Origin: Viscum album
Lineage: Eukaryota > Streptophyta > Magnoliopsida > Santalales > Viscaceae
Direction: 5' to 3'
Assembly (NCBI GenBank): GCA_963277665.1
Contig: OY728119.1
Span: 316,654,206 to 316,718,205, forward strand
DNA length: 64,000 nt
Positions within the stretch are counted from its first letter, which is position 1, and each line of letters begins with the position of its first letter. The notes under the pieces are model-generated. The model ran no database searches. It was not told the DNA's origin and saw only the letters and a list, made by a program, of their open reading frames with translations. Positions 12,578-25,030 of this stretch are shown in pieces. The translations under genes and the position numbers were made by a program.

Positions 12578-13480
12578 TACCCATCAAAGAATAAATCTAT
12601 ATTCTCTATCCATGATTCTGAAAGTCTCTCTGGGAATGTGTTGAATCCCAATACATCATGTTCTTCTTGGTCTACTAATAGAGGTGTTTATTAATATTGT
12701 CTCCCCATTAACCATGTCATAAATTTAGAAGTTGATGTTGACATTACAAATGAGAACTCCATTGATCTAAAGTCTCTTGAAAACAATTTGGAATCCCATA
12801 TCACCTCTAACCTCCATTTCCCCAACTTATATGGTAATGATAAAAATTAAAAAACATATTCATTTGTTGAGTCAGATCAGATTATTCATTATTCATCATT
12901 TCATATCAATGATTCTGAAAATTATGTTATATGTGAAGTGAACCTTGAACCAATTTGTTTATCTTGTCTCTATGGGAGTGAAGGATGTGAGATTTTTGCC
13001 CTAATTAATAATGTGATCACTTGTCAAGTTGAAATTGAAAATTCTTTATAAAACAACATCGATATGAAGGATATTAAAAATTTTATTCAGTCTTATGAAT
13101 CCACTGATCCTCATTACTCAACATCGGTAAGTGATGAATTAAATTAGTTAAAAACATTTGGGATCTCATACTCTTGTTTCGTGTTATCTTTACCTTACAA
13201 AAATGCACCATTAGCTTTGAAACATATTCCTGAATTTATAAACATAGAAAACCATCACTTTGTGGATAACATCATTCCTCATGTTGAAGACCAAAGGGAG
13301 GATAGAAATATTCTCTTTCCGCCCCCATTGAATTACAAGCACATAAACAAGGATGGAAATATATTATCTAATAAACAAATAATCCTTCCAAAGAAGAAGT
13401 TTTTCTCGAAGCACACTAGAGTTGAGAAAATACGGTGGGCAGTATCAGACTATGGGTAGTCCACTACAACTGTCTAGATA
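12578..13480 (+). pseudogene. post-protease internal remnant, unit I
   Basis: Collinear with 19735-20640 in unit II. It contains broken frames, the longest at 13181-13459 (FPPPLNYKHINKDGN and a basic C-terminus). Where reverse transcriptase should follow the protease there is only this unassigned, asparagine/histidine-rich coding-like sequence. The pol deletion is therefore shared by both units. Confidence 0.5.
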
Positions 13481-15373
13481 TAGAAAAATAAATGCAGAAC
13501 TACTTGGGATGTAACCCATGTTTTCTTTTAATCTTATGAAATTTTAATTTCATTTTAGTTTTTTATAAAATGAATAATGATTCTTTTTTATTTTCTTTTA
13601 GGTAATAGAAATTTTCAAAAGCATCACTACAGAAGACACATGCTCAAGAAGATATCAACTTCTACCTTAGACCCACCACTAAATGGGGATAACGAGCCAC
13701 CAAATCAAAACCAGGGGAACCTCTTTCCCTCCATCTCTCCATCTCTTCCTCTCTCTCCCTCTTTCTTCTTCTCCCTTTCTCTTTCATTTTTTACCACTTT
13801 CTGAATCAAACCATTTCTTTTTTTATTTCTATTTTGAATGGGTGTTTATTTTAAAAACACTAAAAATATAAAAAATGAAAAAAAAATGAAACAAAAATAT
13901 CATACTTACATAACATCTTGTTTTGAAAATTTTCCAACCATTTTGGGGAGATAAATGAAATATTTTCACTACAAAAGTTTTTTATTTTCATTATAATTTT
14001 GGATAAATAATCTTCTGTAAAAAAACAAAAAAAAATTTGAATGCTCAATTTTATATTTGGAAAATGATTATTCCCCGACTGTGAGGAAAGAAATTAGTTT
14101 TAATTCCAAGGTCACCTCTGACCATCTATTAATTTTTTACTTTATTCACCCCCGATTGTGAGTATTGGTTTTTTGGAACTTTATGTTGAATTTACTACTT
14201 TGTTGTTCCTTAATATGATAGAGGTATTTTATAAACCACATGAGAATCATAATATGAAAATAGCCTCCTATTACCCTTAAATTAATATTTATTTTGAAAT
14301 GCCCTTCAATCATATGAAAACGTTTTCTTTGATAACCACATTACAATCCCAATACCTTATTCCATCCAACATCTACATAGAAGTACATTGCATAATTTAT
14401 TGAAATTTAACTATGGGGGGAATGGATTTAATTTTGGGTATTCTATTCTTGATTTTCATGGTGTTGTCATATTCATGAGGACAAAACTACATTTTAGTGT
14501 GGGGAAGAGGTTTTCATTCAGTGAGTTTGGGGAATGTATTTTCATTTATGTAATTTTTTAAATGTTATTAACAAGTGTTCAAAAATATTAAAAAAAATGA
14601 TTGTGTCTTATGAAGGTCAAAAATCACTCTTCCTAAACATTTTATCTGATTATTAATATTATAATTAGTGTCAGGAGGAGATCAATCATGGGTTGGGAGA
14701 TGAGTGTGAGATATTTTTGAAGTTCAAATTTCAAAATACTGCAAAAAATGAAAGAAAAAAAAAGAACATTTATGTCATTAGGAGAAGTTTTTTGTTTTGT
14801 AAATATTTCATCTTCTCATCCCATTAAAATTTTATTCCATTTTTGTGTCTTTCTACACATAATCATTCCCTTGTAAATATATATTTCCATTTTAATCCAT
14901 GTTTTATTTCAAAAAAATGTGCATTGTTTTACCCATGATGATGTTTTACCCCTCTATTCCTCTCTCTTGAAAATTAAATTTCTACAGTCGCATTGCCATA
15001 GAAAAACCCCAAAAAATACGTCTTTATTATTGTATAGTTTTGGATAGGGAATGGAATCCATATGCTCTTTCAAACTCTAATATTTTCTCTTTTTGTTGGT
15101 GAATGAGTGAACCTCAAGAAATAAATTTTTATCATCTTGAGAGGAGTATGTTTTGAGTGCCTACCTTTTCCATTTCTAATTTGATCATTAAAAATGAATT
15201 TTTTTGGAATATTATTTATATAAAAAATTCTGGTGGTATTAAATATGGATGACGGAAATGGTCTAAACCTCCCCTGATTGGTGAAAACAAAATTTAAATA
15301 TTTGTTGGCGAGTGAAAATGATTTTGTTATGTTTTTATATTTGTTGCACATGACAACATATACAAGGCTATAT
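13481..15373 (+). other. non-coding 3' internal part, unit I
   Basis: Begins with T-rich sequence, then a pyrimidine-rich tract (13721-13801, CTCTCTCCCTCTTTCTTC type). No coding motif was found. Collinear with 20641-22530. It ends at the polypurine-like tract before the LTR. Confidence 0.55.
13721..13801 (+). repeat. polypyrimidine tract, unit I
   Basis: Long C/T run rich in CTCT and TTCTTC. Its counterpart is at 20876-20940 in unit II. Probably an ancestral feature of this element's 3' region. Confidence 0.6.
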
Positions 15374-15380
15374 GTGGGGG
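15374..15380 (+). other. polypurine-like tract, unit I
   Basis: GTGGGGG immediately before the LTR start; the unit II counterpart is at 22529-22536. Consistent with second-strand priming. Confidence 0.5.
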
Positions 15381-17240
15381 TTTGATGTTATTAATATATT
15401 AATAACCTTTTATTTAGTCCATGTAGTTATTTTCTATGAAAATTGCATAATTGATATGAAATAATAATGTTTTAATGTTAAATATAATTTTGGGCACTAT
15501 TGAGATTAATCCGCATTCAAGTTAGTTTAATTTATTAATCATATATTTCAACCTAACAATCCAAATTGTGTTATTATTATTTTTAAGTATACCTCATTTA
15601 ATTTCAAACATATCATTAAAAGGATACTTTTTCCAATTCATCAATTTAAAGGGTCATATGGTCCACACAAAAAGGTCCAAAGAATCTATCAACAAACGGG
15701 ACTAGTCATGAAGATAGATTTTCTAGGCTCATTCCAGAAACCCAAATTTAAAGAAACACCTTTATCTTTTAGTTATTATCCAAAGGAATAATGGATAAAA
15801 ATTAAAAGTCCCAAATCAACCAAAAAGATTCCTAAATGGTTCTATGAATTTTAGTCGAGCATTCTGTTTGGAAATTAAAATGAACACACAATTATGGACT
15901 ATTCTAATGATATAGACATACATTCTAGCTAAGATTTTTCAGTGTAGAAGATAAGATATAGGATTCCAACTTTTCTGAAAAAGTTTTTCTAATTTTAGGG
16001 CATCTTCCTATTTAAAAACCCACTCACATTATAGCCTTTTAAAAAGTGTGGATTGAAATGGATAGATGCAAATTATTTAATAAAATAGACATATATTTAG
16101 CTAAAATGTCCAATGGCTTCCAAAATTTAAGATATGAAAGTAAAAACTCGATATCAACAACTTTTAAGAAGATAATATCTTGTGATTCAGCTATACAGAA
16201 ATCCAAATTGTTGAGCCAAGTGGAGGAGTAGAATGTGAATACAAACAATCTAACTTTTTGAGATATAAATACATATCCCTAATCTCCTTGAAAAGGGTTG
16301 TAATTTAAGAATATATGATAATACATTGGAATTACCAAGGCTTTGAAAAAGTCTTTTTAGGACCTTCCATATGCATTTTTTCACTTAAGATACCCTTCCT
16401 CCTCTATTTTCTTTCATGTTCTTTTGTTTTCATTTCATTTGTAATCGCATAAGCTATTTTCAATTTTATTTCATTTTTAATGAATGTTTATTCTTCATAT
16501 TCTATTTTAAGCATACACCCTATATTCTTAAATATGAATTGTCTTAAAATAGTTGAAATAAAGTTGAAACCCCTTCCCTTATTCTGCTTTCTCATTCAAT
16601 CAAAATTATATTTTTAACTTTCTTCACCTTTTGTGCGTGTGTTCAATGCCTAACTCTTTTCTTATCTGATTCTTTTCATTCATTTTATAATTAATTTCCA
16701 TAAAAAAATATAACCAGAGTTATAAAAATCTCAATGGATGCTTAAATCTCCCATTATGGTGATTCATAATTTTGGGATATTAAGTGATTGAGGTCTTTTG
16801 CTCATTTACTATTCTTTAAATTAATATTTTATGTCTCGAAGTTAAGATGTCGTAGATTAATGACATGTTTTGTTTAATAAGTGGTTTCCATGGATTATTG
16901 GAACCATAAATGCACTACCATAAACAATTACTGATTATAATTAGATCCCTAGTAAATTTATCTCTTGGATTAAAGCCTTAACACTTGGTAATTCTGATCA
17001 AATTCATCTTGTGAAGTGGGTGTTAATTTAATGCAATATAATTAAAATATCAATGATATCATAAGATTAGATCCCCAATAATTAACTCACCCCAATACTT
17101 ATCAAATTATAATCAGTAATCAACTAAAAACAATCAATTAAAAATTATCATCACAAAGGATTCAACCCAAGTGTTGTTATACACATTAGAAGAGCACTGG
17201 AAGCTTGAACAGTCAATAGGGAACAATTGGTCGAGCTTTA
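15381..17240 (+). repeat. Athila-like LTR I (approximate ends)
   Basis: Follows the polypurine-like tract, starting near TGATGTTATTAATA at 15383, and matches 22540-24430 throughout. Unit II gag begins about 150 bases after its end, as expected of a 5' LTR. A TATA-like ATATAAATACA lies at 16262-16272. Homology fades between 17230 and 17245, so the 3' end is uncertain. Confidence 0.65.
16262..16272 (+). promoter_or_regulatory. candidate TATA box of LTR I
   Basis: GATATAAATACATATCCC stands mid-LTR. Its counterpart near 23414-23424 has changed to CTCTAAATAAAT. The position fits a core promoter, but there is no other support. Confidence 0.4.
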
Positions 17241-17388
17241 AATGGAACTGTTTCTAGGGATGGTACAATTTATAGTTGGTACTTTTTTATTTTTAAAAAG
17301 AAAAGTAAAAAATTAAACAAAAAAATCTGAAAAAAAAACACAAAGAAAAACCCACCTTCATCTTCCTTCCCAAAAATCACCGAATGCC

Positions 17389-19260
17389 ATGTATCCTAAA
17401 AACAATACATCGGATTTGTTTGACCCGGAAGTTGAGAGAACTCTTCACTAACTCAGAAGGGATATTGGGGATAATAAAATCACTCTAGAACAAATCATTT
17501 TCCAAACAATTGTTCTACATATGGCCAATCCTAGGGAACAAACCCTTAAAAAACTATTTCCCCTGATATGAATTACCAACCCCTAGGTATTCAATATCCA
17601 AATATTGAGGCTGATTTCAAACTAAAATTTGGGTTGATTAATATTCTACCTCATTTCCATAGGCTAACAAGTGAGGATCTTCATATTCACCTCAAATAGT
17701 GCCAAGTTGTGTGCTCTACCATGAATCCTCATTGGGTTTCTGAAGATCAAATCAAACTTTGATCATTCCCTTTCTCCCTAACTGACTCTGCTAAGTCATG
17801 GCCCTACTACCTCCATCCTAGTTCCATAACCACATTGAATGACATGAAGAAACTCATCTTAAAAAAATTATTTCATGTTTATCGTACTGCTTCTATCCAA
17901 AAGGAAATAAGTAATATCTATCAATTCTCCAATGAATCACTCCATGAATATAAGAAGAGGTTAAAAAATCTTGTGGAAACCTATCCACACCATTAAATAC
18001 CTAAATAAAATCTTGATCCAATACTTATATGATGAGTTATTGTCAATGGAGAGAACTTTCATTGATGTTTCTAGTAGTGGTGCTCTTGTGGATACAATTC
18101 TCACAACTGTAAGAGATCTCATAAGCCACATGGCTTAAAACACACAAAAATCCCATACTTGAGCACATGATTAATTCAAACAAGACCATGACTATCAATT
18201 GATAGAGGAAAACAATATGAAAGAGTGGATGAATGAACTTATAGGTCTTTTGAGAAAACTAGAGGGGTCTTCCAAAGCCCTAAACTTATCTTCTCTACAA
18301 TATATGTTCTTAGGACCTATCAATAATTGTGGAATCTATATCTCACCAGCTCATCCAACTGACACATGTCCGAAAATTCAAGAGGAACCATCTAATTCAT
18401 CTGGACCAATGGAGCTCAATGAATCATATTCTCAGAGGAACACTAACCCTCAACACTTAGGTCAGTACATTAAAAACATCAACCAATCCCACTCTGATCC
18501 CTTCTCTTCTACCTTTAACCCAGGCTTGAGGTATAGTAATCCCATTTCTAATCCCCCGAAATTCCATCCTCAAAACCCAAAAAAATTACAATATGGTCAA
18601 GGTGTTGGTAACTGCCAAAAACCTTATCCTTTTGTTCCTCAACCTCAATGTATCAATCTTCCTCTTTCTCCTCCTAGATTCCACTATGCTAATGAGCCTT
18701 CTCAATTCCCAACCCAATACAATAACTTTCCCAAGAACCAAAATCAATGTAATCCCAATAATGTACATGAATCTTCTTCCAATAAACCATAGGAAATCAC
18801 TATATAATATCATTCCTTATTCACCCATTCTATCCTTGAAAACATTAAAAACAAATTGATCAACATTCATGCCACATTAGCCACCAGCAACCATCCAATT
18901 CTTCCCAACTCCTAGCTCAACTGTTACCCAACCCTATATGTAATATAAGTGAAATTTCACTTATATTGGGAAAAAAATTTGCAAGCCTCGTAATGGATTC
19001 TCTAATAAACCGTTGGTTGATGATCTTGAAAATTAAAAGAATAAAATTCCTAAAAATGAACCTGAGTCAAATCCATCACCTCCTTCTATCCCTATAAGGA
19101 AATCAATTAATTTTAATCAAGCTAACTCTCAGACAAGGAAATCCTTTAAACATTGTCCTAAAATGCTTGACATGTTTAGACGTGTTGAAGTAAAAATTAC
19201 CCTATTAGATTCCATCAAAAAAATACCTAATTATTCCATGTTTTTTAAGGAGTTGTTAAC
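17389..19260 (+). pseudogene. gag: Athila-like gag remnant, unit II
   Basis: Starts at ATG 17389 (M-Y-P-K-N-N-T). An N-terminal region absent from unit I includes MNYQPLGIQYPNIEADFKLK and, later, EDQIKL and FPFSLTDSAKSW. The central gag segment reads ASIQKEISNIYQFSNESLHEY, and then, broken by stops, VDTILTTVRDLISHMA. The open frame 18199-18792 holds the degenerate knuckle CGIYISPAHPTDTCP and a proline/asparagine/glutamine-rich tail. Many stops and frameshifts. This is the fuller of the two gag copies and anchors the Athila assignment. Confidence 0.78.
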
Positions 19261-19315
19261 CAATAAGAGGAAACTTAGGACCATTGAAAATGTTTCAACC
19301 CAGTAGTCCATACCC

Positions 19316-19735
19316 ATGAAGTGCAAAGACCCATGGAGATTTACTATTCTATGCCAAATAGGGAGTTCCAACTTAGATAATTCACTCATTGACATAGGAA
19401 CCTCAATAAATTTTATACCAAAATCCAACTTCTCCAACTTTGTTCTAGGTCCCTTACATCCAACAAGTGTTGTCATCCAACTATCCAATCAAAGCACTAC
19501 TTGTCCTGAGAGAATAATTGAGGATGTAATTGTCTGAGTAAATGATCTTACATTCCCAGCTGACTTCTATGTCCTTGACATGGAAGGTGAGACAAATTCA
19601 TTCCAATCTCCTCTGATTCTAGGAAGACCTTTCCTCTTGACATCTAAAACCAAAATTAATGTCTATATTGGAATCTTATCCATGTAATTTTGTGACCAAT
19701 TGGTCAAGTTCAATATTATTAAATCCATGTGAAAA
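19316..19735 (+). pseudogene. Athila-like aspartic protease remnant, unit II
   Basis: Reads KDPWRFTILCQIG, then LIDIGTSINF, keeping the catalytic D-x-G-T/S-S pattern lost in unit I. It then runs to IIEDVIV and an in-frame TGA at 19535-19537, the same codon as in unit I. The frame continues with FPADFYVLDMEG and LILGRPFLLTSK before further stops near 19685 and 19732. The active site is intact but the gene is not. Confidence 0.8.
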
Positions 19736-20640
19736 CCATAAGAGAATAAATATGTATTCTCTATCCATTCGTCTGAAAGTCTCTCTAAGAATGTGTTGAA
19801 TCCTAATCCATAATACTCTTTATGTTCTTCTAATAGAAGAGTTTGTGAATATTTAGTCCTCATTTACCAAGTAATAAATTAATAATTTGATGTTGACATT
19901 ACAAGTGAAAACTCCATTATTATAAAGGATATTGAAAACTCTTTAGAATCCTATATCACCTCTGACCTCCACTGCTCCAACTTGGATGGTAATGAGAAAA
20001 AATTAACAAACATATTCATTTTTTGAGTTAGATCAAGTTAATCAATATTTCCTATCCACGATTCTAAAACTTATGTTATATGTGTGTTGAAATTTGATGT
20101 AATGTGTTTATCTTATCCCAATGGGAGTGAAGGTTGTGATATTTGTTCCCAAATTAATAAAGTGATCACTAGTGAGGTTGAAATTGACCATTATTTTGGA
20201 AAACAACATTGATATAAAGGATATTCAAAAATTTATTCATTCTTATAAATCCACTAATCCTCATTACTCTATATCGGTAAGTGATGAAATAAATGAGTCA
20301 AAAACATTTGGGATCCCATACTCTGGTTTTGTGTTATCTAAACCTTACATAAATGAACCATCGAAATTGAAACATCTTCCTAAATTTCAAATAATTGAAA
20401 ACTAGAACTTTATGGATAACATCATTCCTCAAGATTAAGAACAAAGGGAGGATTGAAATATTCTCTTTACGCCCCCATTTAATTTTAAGCACATAAAAAA
20501 GGATGGTTAGAAATTATCCAACGAACAACTAAGCCTTACAAAGGATAAGTTTTTCTAGAAGCACACTGTAGTTGAGAAAATACAGTGGCCAAAATCAGAC
20601 AATGGGTAGTCCACTACAACTACCCAGCTGTAGACAAATA
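19736..20640 (+). pseudogene. post-protease internal remnant, unit II
   Basis: Counterpart of 12578-13480, with a frame at 20172-20405 (includes ESKTFGIPYSGFVLSKPYIN). No reverse transcriptase motifs. Frames are short and broken. Confidence 0.5.
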
Positions 20641-22528
20641 AATGTAGCACTACTTGGGAGGCAATCCATTTTTTCTTTTACTTTTATAAAATTTTATTTT
20701 TTTTAGTTTTTTATTAAATGAATAATTTTTCTTGTTTTTTATTCTATTTTTGGTAATCGAAATTCTCCAAAATCCTCAATAGAGAGGATAAATACTTAAG
20801 AAGCTATCGACTTTTACCTTAGAACCACCACTAAATGAGGATGATGACCCACCAAATTCAAATGAAGGGGCACCTCTTTCCCCCTCTCTCTCTATCTCTT
20901 CTTCTCTCTACATATTTCTTATTCTCCATTTCCCTTTGATTTTTTGTACAAATTTCATCATCAAATCTTTTCTTTTTCTATTTCTCTTTTTTGTGTGTGT
21001 GTATTTTAAAAACACTAAAAAAATTAAAAAAAATCAAAAACAAAAAAACAAGAACAAAAAGAGTCATACTTACTCACCATCTAGTTTTCAAATTTTTTCC
21101 TACCATTTTGTTGAGTCAAAATACATGTTTTCATCTCATAAATTTTGTATTTTCATCATAATTTTGGATAATGAATCTCTTTTCAAAACCAACAAATTTT
21201 GAATACGTGGTTTTATATTTGGAATATTATTCCTCCCAAACCATGAGGAACAAAAGTAGATTTCGTTCCAAGGTCACCTATGACCGTCTTTTCATTTTGT
21301 GTGTTTTTCACCCCCGATTATGATTCTTGAGTTTGTGGACCATCGAGTTTAATTTTCTACTTTGATGTGCCTTAATATGATAGAGGAAATTTATTAACCA
21401 CCTGAGAATCATAATAGACAAATAACCTCCCATTAACCTTATATTAGTTTTCCTTTTGAAAGACCCTTTAAGCCTATGAAAATGCATTCTTTGATAACCA
21501 AATTATAAGCCCAATACCTTGTCCCACCCAACATCTACATGGAATTACATTACATAATTTATTGAAATTTAACCGTGGGGGAATGGATTTCATTTTGGAT
21601 ATTCTATTCTTGATTTTAAGGGTGTTGTCATATTCTTGAGGACACACATAAATTTTATTTTGGGGGAAAGTTTTTAATTCAATTAGTTTGGGGAATGTAT
21701 TTTAATTTTTGTAATTTTGTAAATCATATCGACAAGTGTAAAAAAAATTAAAATAAAAAACAAAACATATGGGTTGTGTCTTGGGAAGGTCAAAAATAAC
21801 TCTTCCAAAATCTTTGATCTTATTATAAATATTAAAATTAGTGTTGTGAGGAGATCAAAAATGGGTTGGGAGATGAGTGTGAGATCATTTTCAAGTTCAA
21901 CTTTCAAAAAAATGCGTAAAAAAATAAAAAAATGAACACTTATATCATTGGGATAAGTTTTGTGTTTTGTAATTATTTAATCTTCTCATCCCCTTCAAAT
22001 TTTATTCATATTTTGTGTCTTTATTCACATAATAATTCCCTTGTAAATATGTTTTTTCATTTCCTTCCATGTTTCATTTCAAAAAAAAAGTGCATTGTTT
22101 TACACATGCTGAAGTTTTACCCCTCTTTTTCTTCTCTCTTGAAAATTAAATTTCTACCATCCCATTGCCACAGTAAAACCACTAAAAATAATGCTTTATT
22201 ATTGTTCACTTTTCTATTGGAAATGGAAGTTGAGATATCTTTCAAACTCTAAGATTTCCACTTTAGTAAGGTGAATGAGTGAACCTCCAGAAAAATATTT
22301 TTATCAACTTGAGAGGAGAATTTTTTGAGTTCCTACCTTTTCCATTTCTAATTTAGGCATGAAAAATAAATTTTTGTTCGAATATTATTTCTGAATAAAT
22401 TTCTTTTGAATTTAATATGGATGAGTTAAATGGTCAATTGGTGGAAAATTTTAATATTTTTTGGCGAGTGAAAATTATTTTGTTATGTTTTTATATTTGT
22501 TTCACATGAGGAAACTCACAAGTCTAAG
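20641..22528 (+). other. non-coding 3' internal part, unit II
   Basis: Counterpart of 13481-15373, with the pyrimidine tract at 20876-20940 and low-complexity A-rich runs near 21020-21060. No coding motif seen. Confidence 0.5.
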
Positions 22529-22539
22529 TGTGGGGGAAT

Positions 22540-24430
22540 TGATTTTATTAATATATTAATAACCGTTTATTTACTTAATTTACTAATATTCTATGAAAAT
22601 TGAATAATTGGTGTGAAATAATAATGTTTTAATATTAAATATAATTTTGAGCACTATTCAGATTAATCCAAATTCAAGTCAGTATAATGATTTAATAATA
22701 ACAATCATCATAATGATCAAAATTGTATTATTTTTTTAGAATTCCTTATTTAATTTCCAACATATCATTATAAGGATTATTTGGCCAATTCGGTCATTTA
22801 AAGGGTCATAGGGTCCACACAAGAATGCACAAAGAATCTATCAAGAAACTGGACTAGTCATGAAAATAGAATTTATGGGATCATTCCAAAAACCCAAATT
22901 TTATGAAACTAATTAAGAAGTTCCTTATTATCAAATTTAATCATGGATAAAAATTTCAAGGCCCAACCCCATCAAAAAGTTTCCCAATAGTTCTATGAAA
23001 TCCAGCCCAGCATTCTGTCCAGAAATTAAAACAAACACCCAATTATGGACCGCTCTCATGATATGGACAACCATTAGAGCTGAGGTTTTGCATTTGGAAA
23101 TATAATATTTAGGAGTCCAAATTTTTTTAAGAAAGTGTTATAATTTTTGGTAAAATTCCTATTTAAAATTTTGTTCACATTATGGACTTTGAAAAAGTAT
23201 GTATTAATATGGACAGATGCACATTATTTAGTAAAATAGTCATATATTTTCCTCCAAAAGTACAATGTCCTACAACCTTTGAGGGATTAAATTAAACATA
23301 AATATATACAACTTGGAATTAGACCATATCTCAAGATTCATCTATTTGGAAGGACAAATAGGTGAGCCAAGTGGAGGAAAGAATTGGAATGCAAACAGTC
23401 CAACTCCTTGGACTCTAAATAAATCTCCCCCATCTCCTTGCAAAGGGTTGGCATTTTAGAGGGGATTAGAATACATTAGCATGAAACGAGCTTTTCCAAT
23501 TTCTTGTAAGGACCTTACATACTCAATTTTCCACTTGAGAGACCGTTCCTCCTCCCATTTCTTTCATGTTCTCTTGTATTCTTTTCATTTGTAATCGCAT
23601 AAGCTATTTTCAATTCCGTTTCAATTTTAATGAAAGTTTATTATTTATAATATCTTTTAATCGCACACCCTATTTTAATAAATATTAATGGTCTTAAAAT
23701 ATCTTTAATCAAGTTGATCCTTCCCTTCTTCTACTTTCTAATTCAATCAAAATTCTTCACCGTTCGTGTTTGTGTTTGACGCACAACTCTTTTTTATCTT
23801 GTTCATTTCATTCTTTTTATAATTGATCACCATAAAAACATATAACCAATTTTATAAAAAAATCAATGGAAGAGTAAATATCTCATTTGTATGAGTCATA
23901 ATTTTGGGATATTAAGTGATTGAAGGATTTTTCTCATTGAGTATTCTTTAAATTAATATTGTGTATGTTGAACTTAATATGTCATGGATTAATGACATGT
24001 TTTGTGTAACGAGTGGTTTACATGGATTATTGGAACCATAAATACACTACCATAAAAAATTAATGAATATGATTAGATCCCTAGTTATGTTATGGATTGG
24101 ATTAAGGCCTTAACACTTGGGCATTCTGATCAAAGTCATCTTGTGAAGTTGGTGTTAATTTAATGCAATATAAAGCAAAGATAAATGATATCATAAGATT
24201 AAATCCCCAATAATGTACTCAACCCAATCCTTATTAAAATTTTAAATTATTCTTCATTAATAAATCATTTAATCTAATCTCTATAAACAAACCCCCCAAT
24301 CATAATACAATCAACTAAAAACCATCGACTGTTAAAAATTATCATCGCTGAGAATTCAACCCGAGTGTTTCTATACACATTATCATAGAAGTAGAAACTT
24401 GAACGATCGATAGGAGTCAATCATCCATGC
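22540..24430 (+). repeat. Athila-like LTR II (approximate ends)
   Basis: Preceded by the tract TGTGGGGGAA and starting TGATTTTATTAATA. Matches LTR I. Shared sequence stops near 24423-24440, where a different element remnant begins. Confidence 0.65.
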
Positions 24431-24479
24431 TTCAAAATATTAAAATAAAATTGTATTGGGATATGTAAATTTTTCCCTT

Positions 24480-25030
24480 CTAGATTTCTAACATCTTCTG
24501 AACTCATATCATTCTCAGCATCACCAGATAGTACTCCTCTTTGAATATGTATGCAAACTCTAACCAACATAAAGTGGACTCATCGTGAGTTTGAGTAATC
24601 AATGTCCACTAATACAAAGATGTGTCATGTATAAGGATATAATAAATAAAACTCATCCATTAATTGGATGTAATTATCATATGGGAAATTTGAGTCACCT
24701 ACTCTAACTAATCCTCAATCACCCAAGGATAAAGCTCCGCTTCAAACCTTATAGGTATCTGGAGATGCAACTCATGAAGCTCACTCAATATTTAAATAGT
24801 CTCATCCGATATTTTATATACTAAAATCGGATCAATGGGTGGGTCATTTATCTACAGAAATAGTGGGGATCTTCCCATAACTCTAGAATAATAGGTACCT
24901 CTAATTAGGTCCCTAAATTGATACATAATCACTCAAATATTCAGTGACTGGAGGTTATATCACTATAATGGGATCTATTTTCCTAGATAAGAAAATATGG
25001 AAGCTTCAAGAGGATTTTGGATTGAATTAT
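24480..25030 (-). pseudogene. unassigned coding-like remnant in E2 internal part
   Basis: One minus-strand frame reads GTYYSRVMGRSPLFL, then INDPPIDPILVYKISDETI and, after a stop, LHELHLQIPIRFEAELYPWV, with only a few stops over about 60 codons, unlike the surrounding AT-rich sequence. It lies in the internal part of E2, on the strand set by the E2 primer site, so a decayed gag or extra ORF is likely. I do not recognise the family. Confidence 0.35.

Larger units (their letters stand above)
10690..24430 (+). mobile_element. Athila-like Ty3/gypsy block, internal-LTR-internal-LTR
   Basis: Two related internal parts (about 10690-15380 and 17245-22539) are each followed by a related ~1.9 kb repeat (15381-17240 and 22540-24430). 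Homology runs collinearly through gag, protease, a pyrimidine-rich 3' part, a GTGGGGG polypurine-like tract and the LTR. Gag and protease sequences match the Athila group of plant Ty3/gypsy elements. No reverse transcriptase or integrase is present in either unit. The 5' LTR of the first unit is missing. Exact LTR ends and the primer site were not pinned down. Confidence 0.75.

Noticed and set aside
20936..22252. Frames of about 90-106 residues in the unit II 3' part
   Set aside because: Low-complexity Phe/Lys/Asn-rich translations of AT-rich DNA, with no counterpart kept open in unit I.
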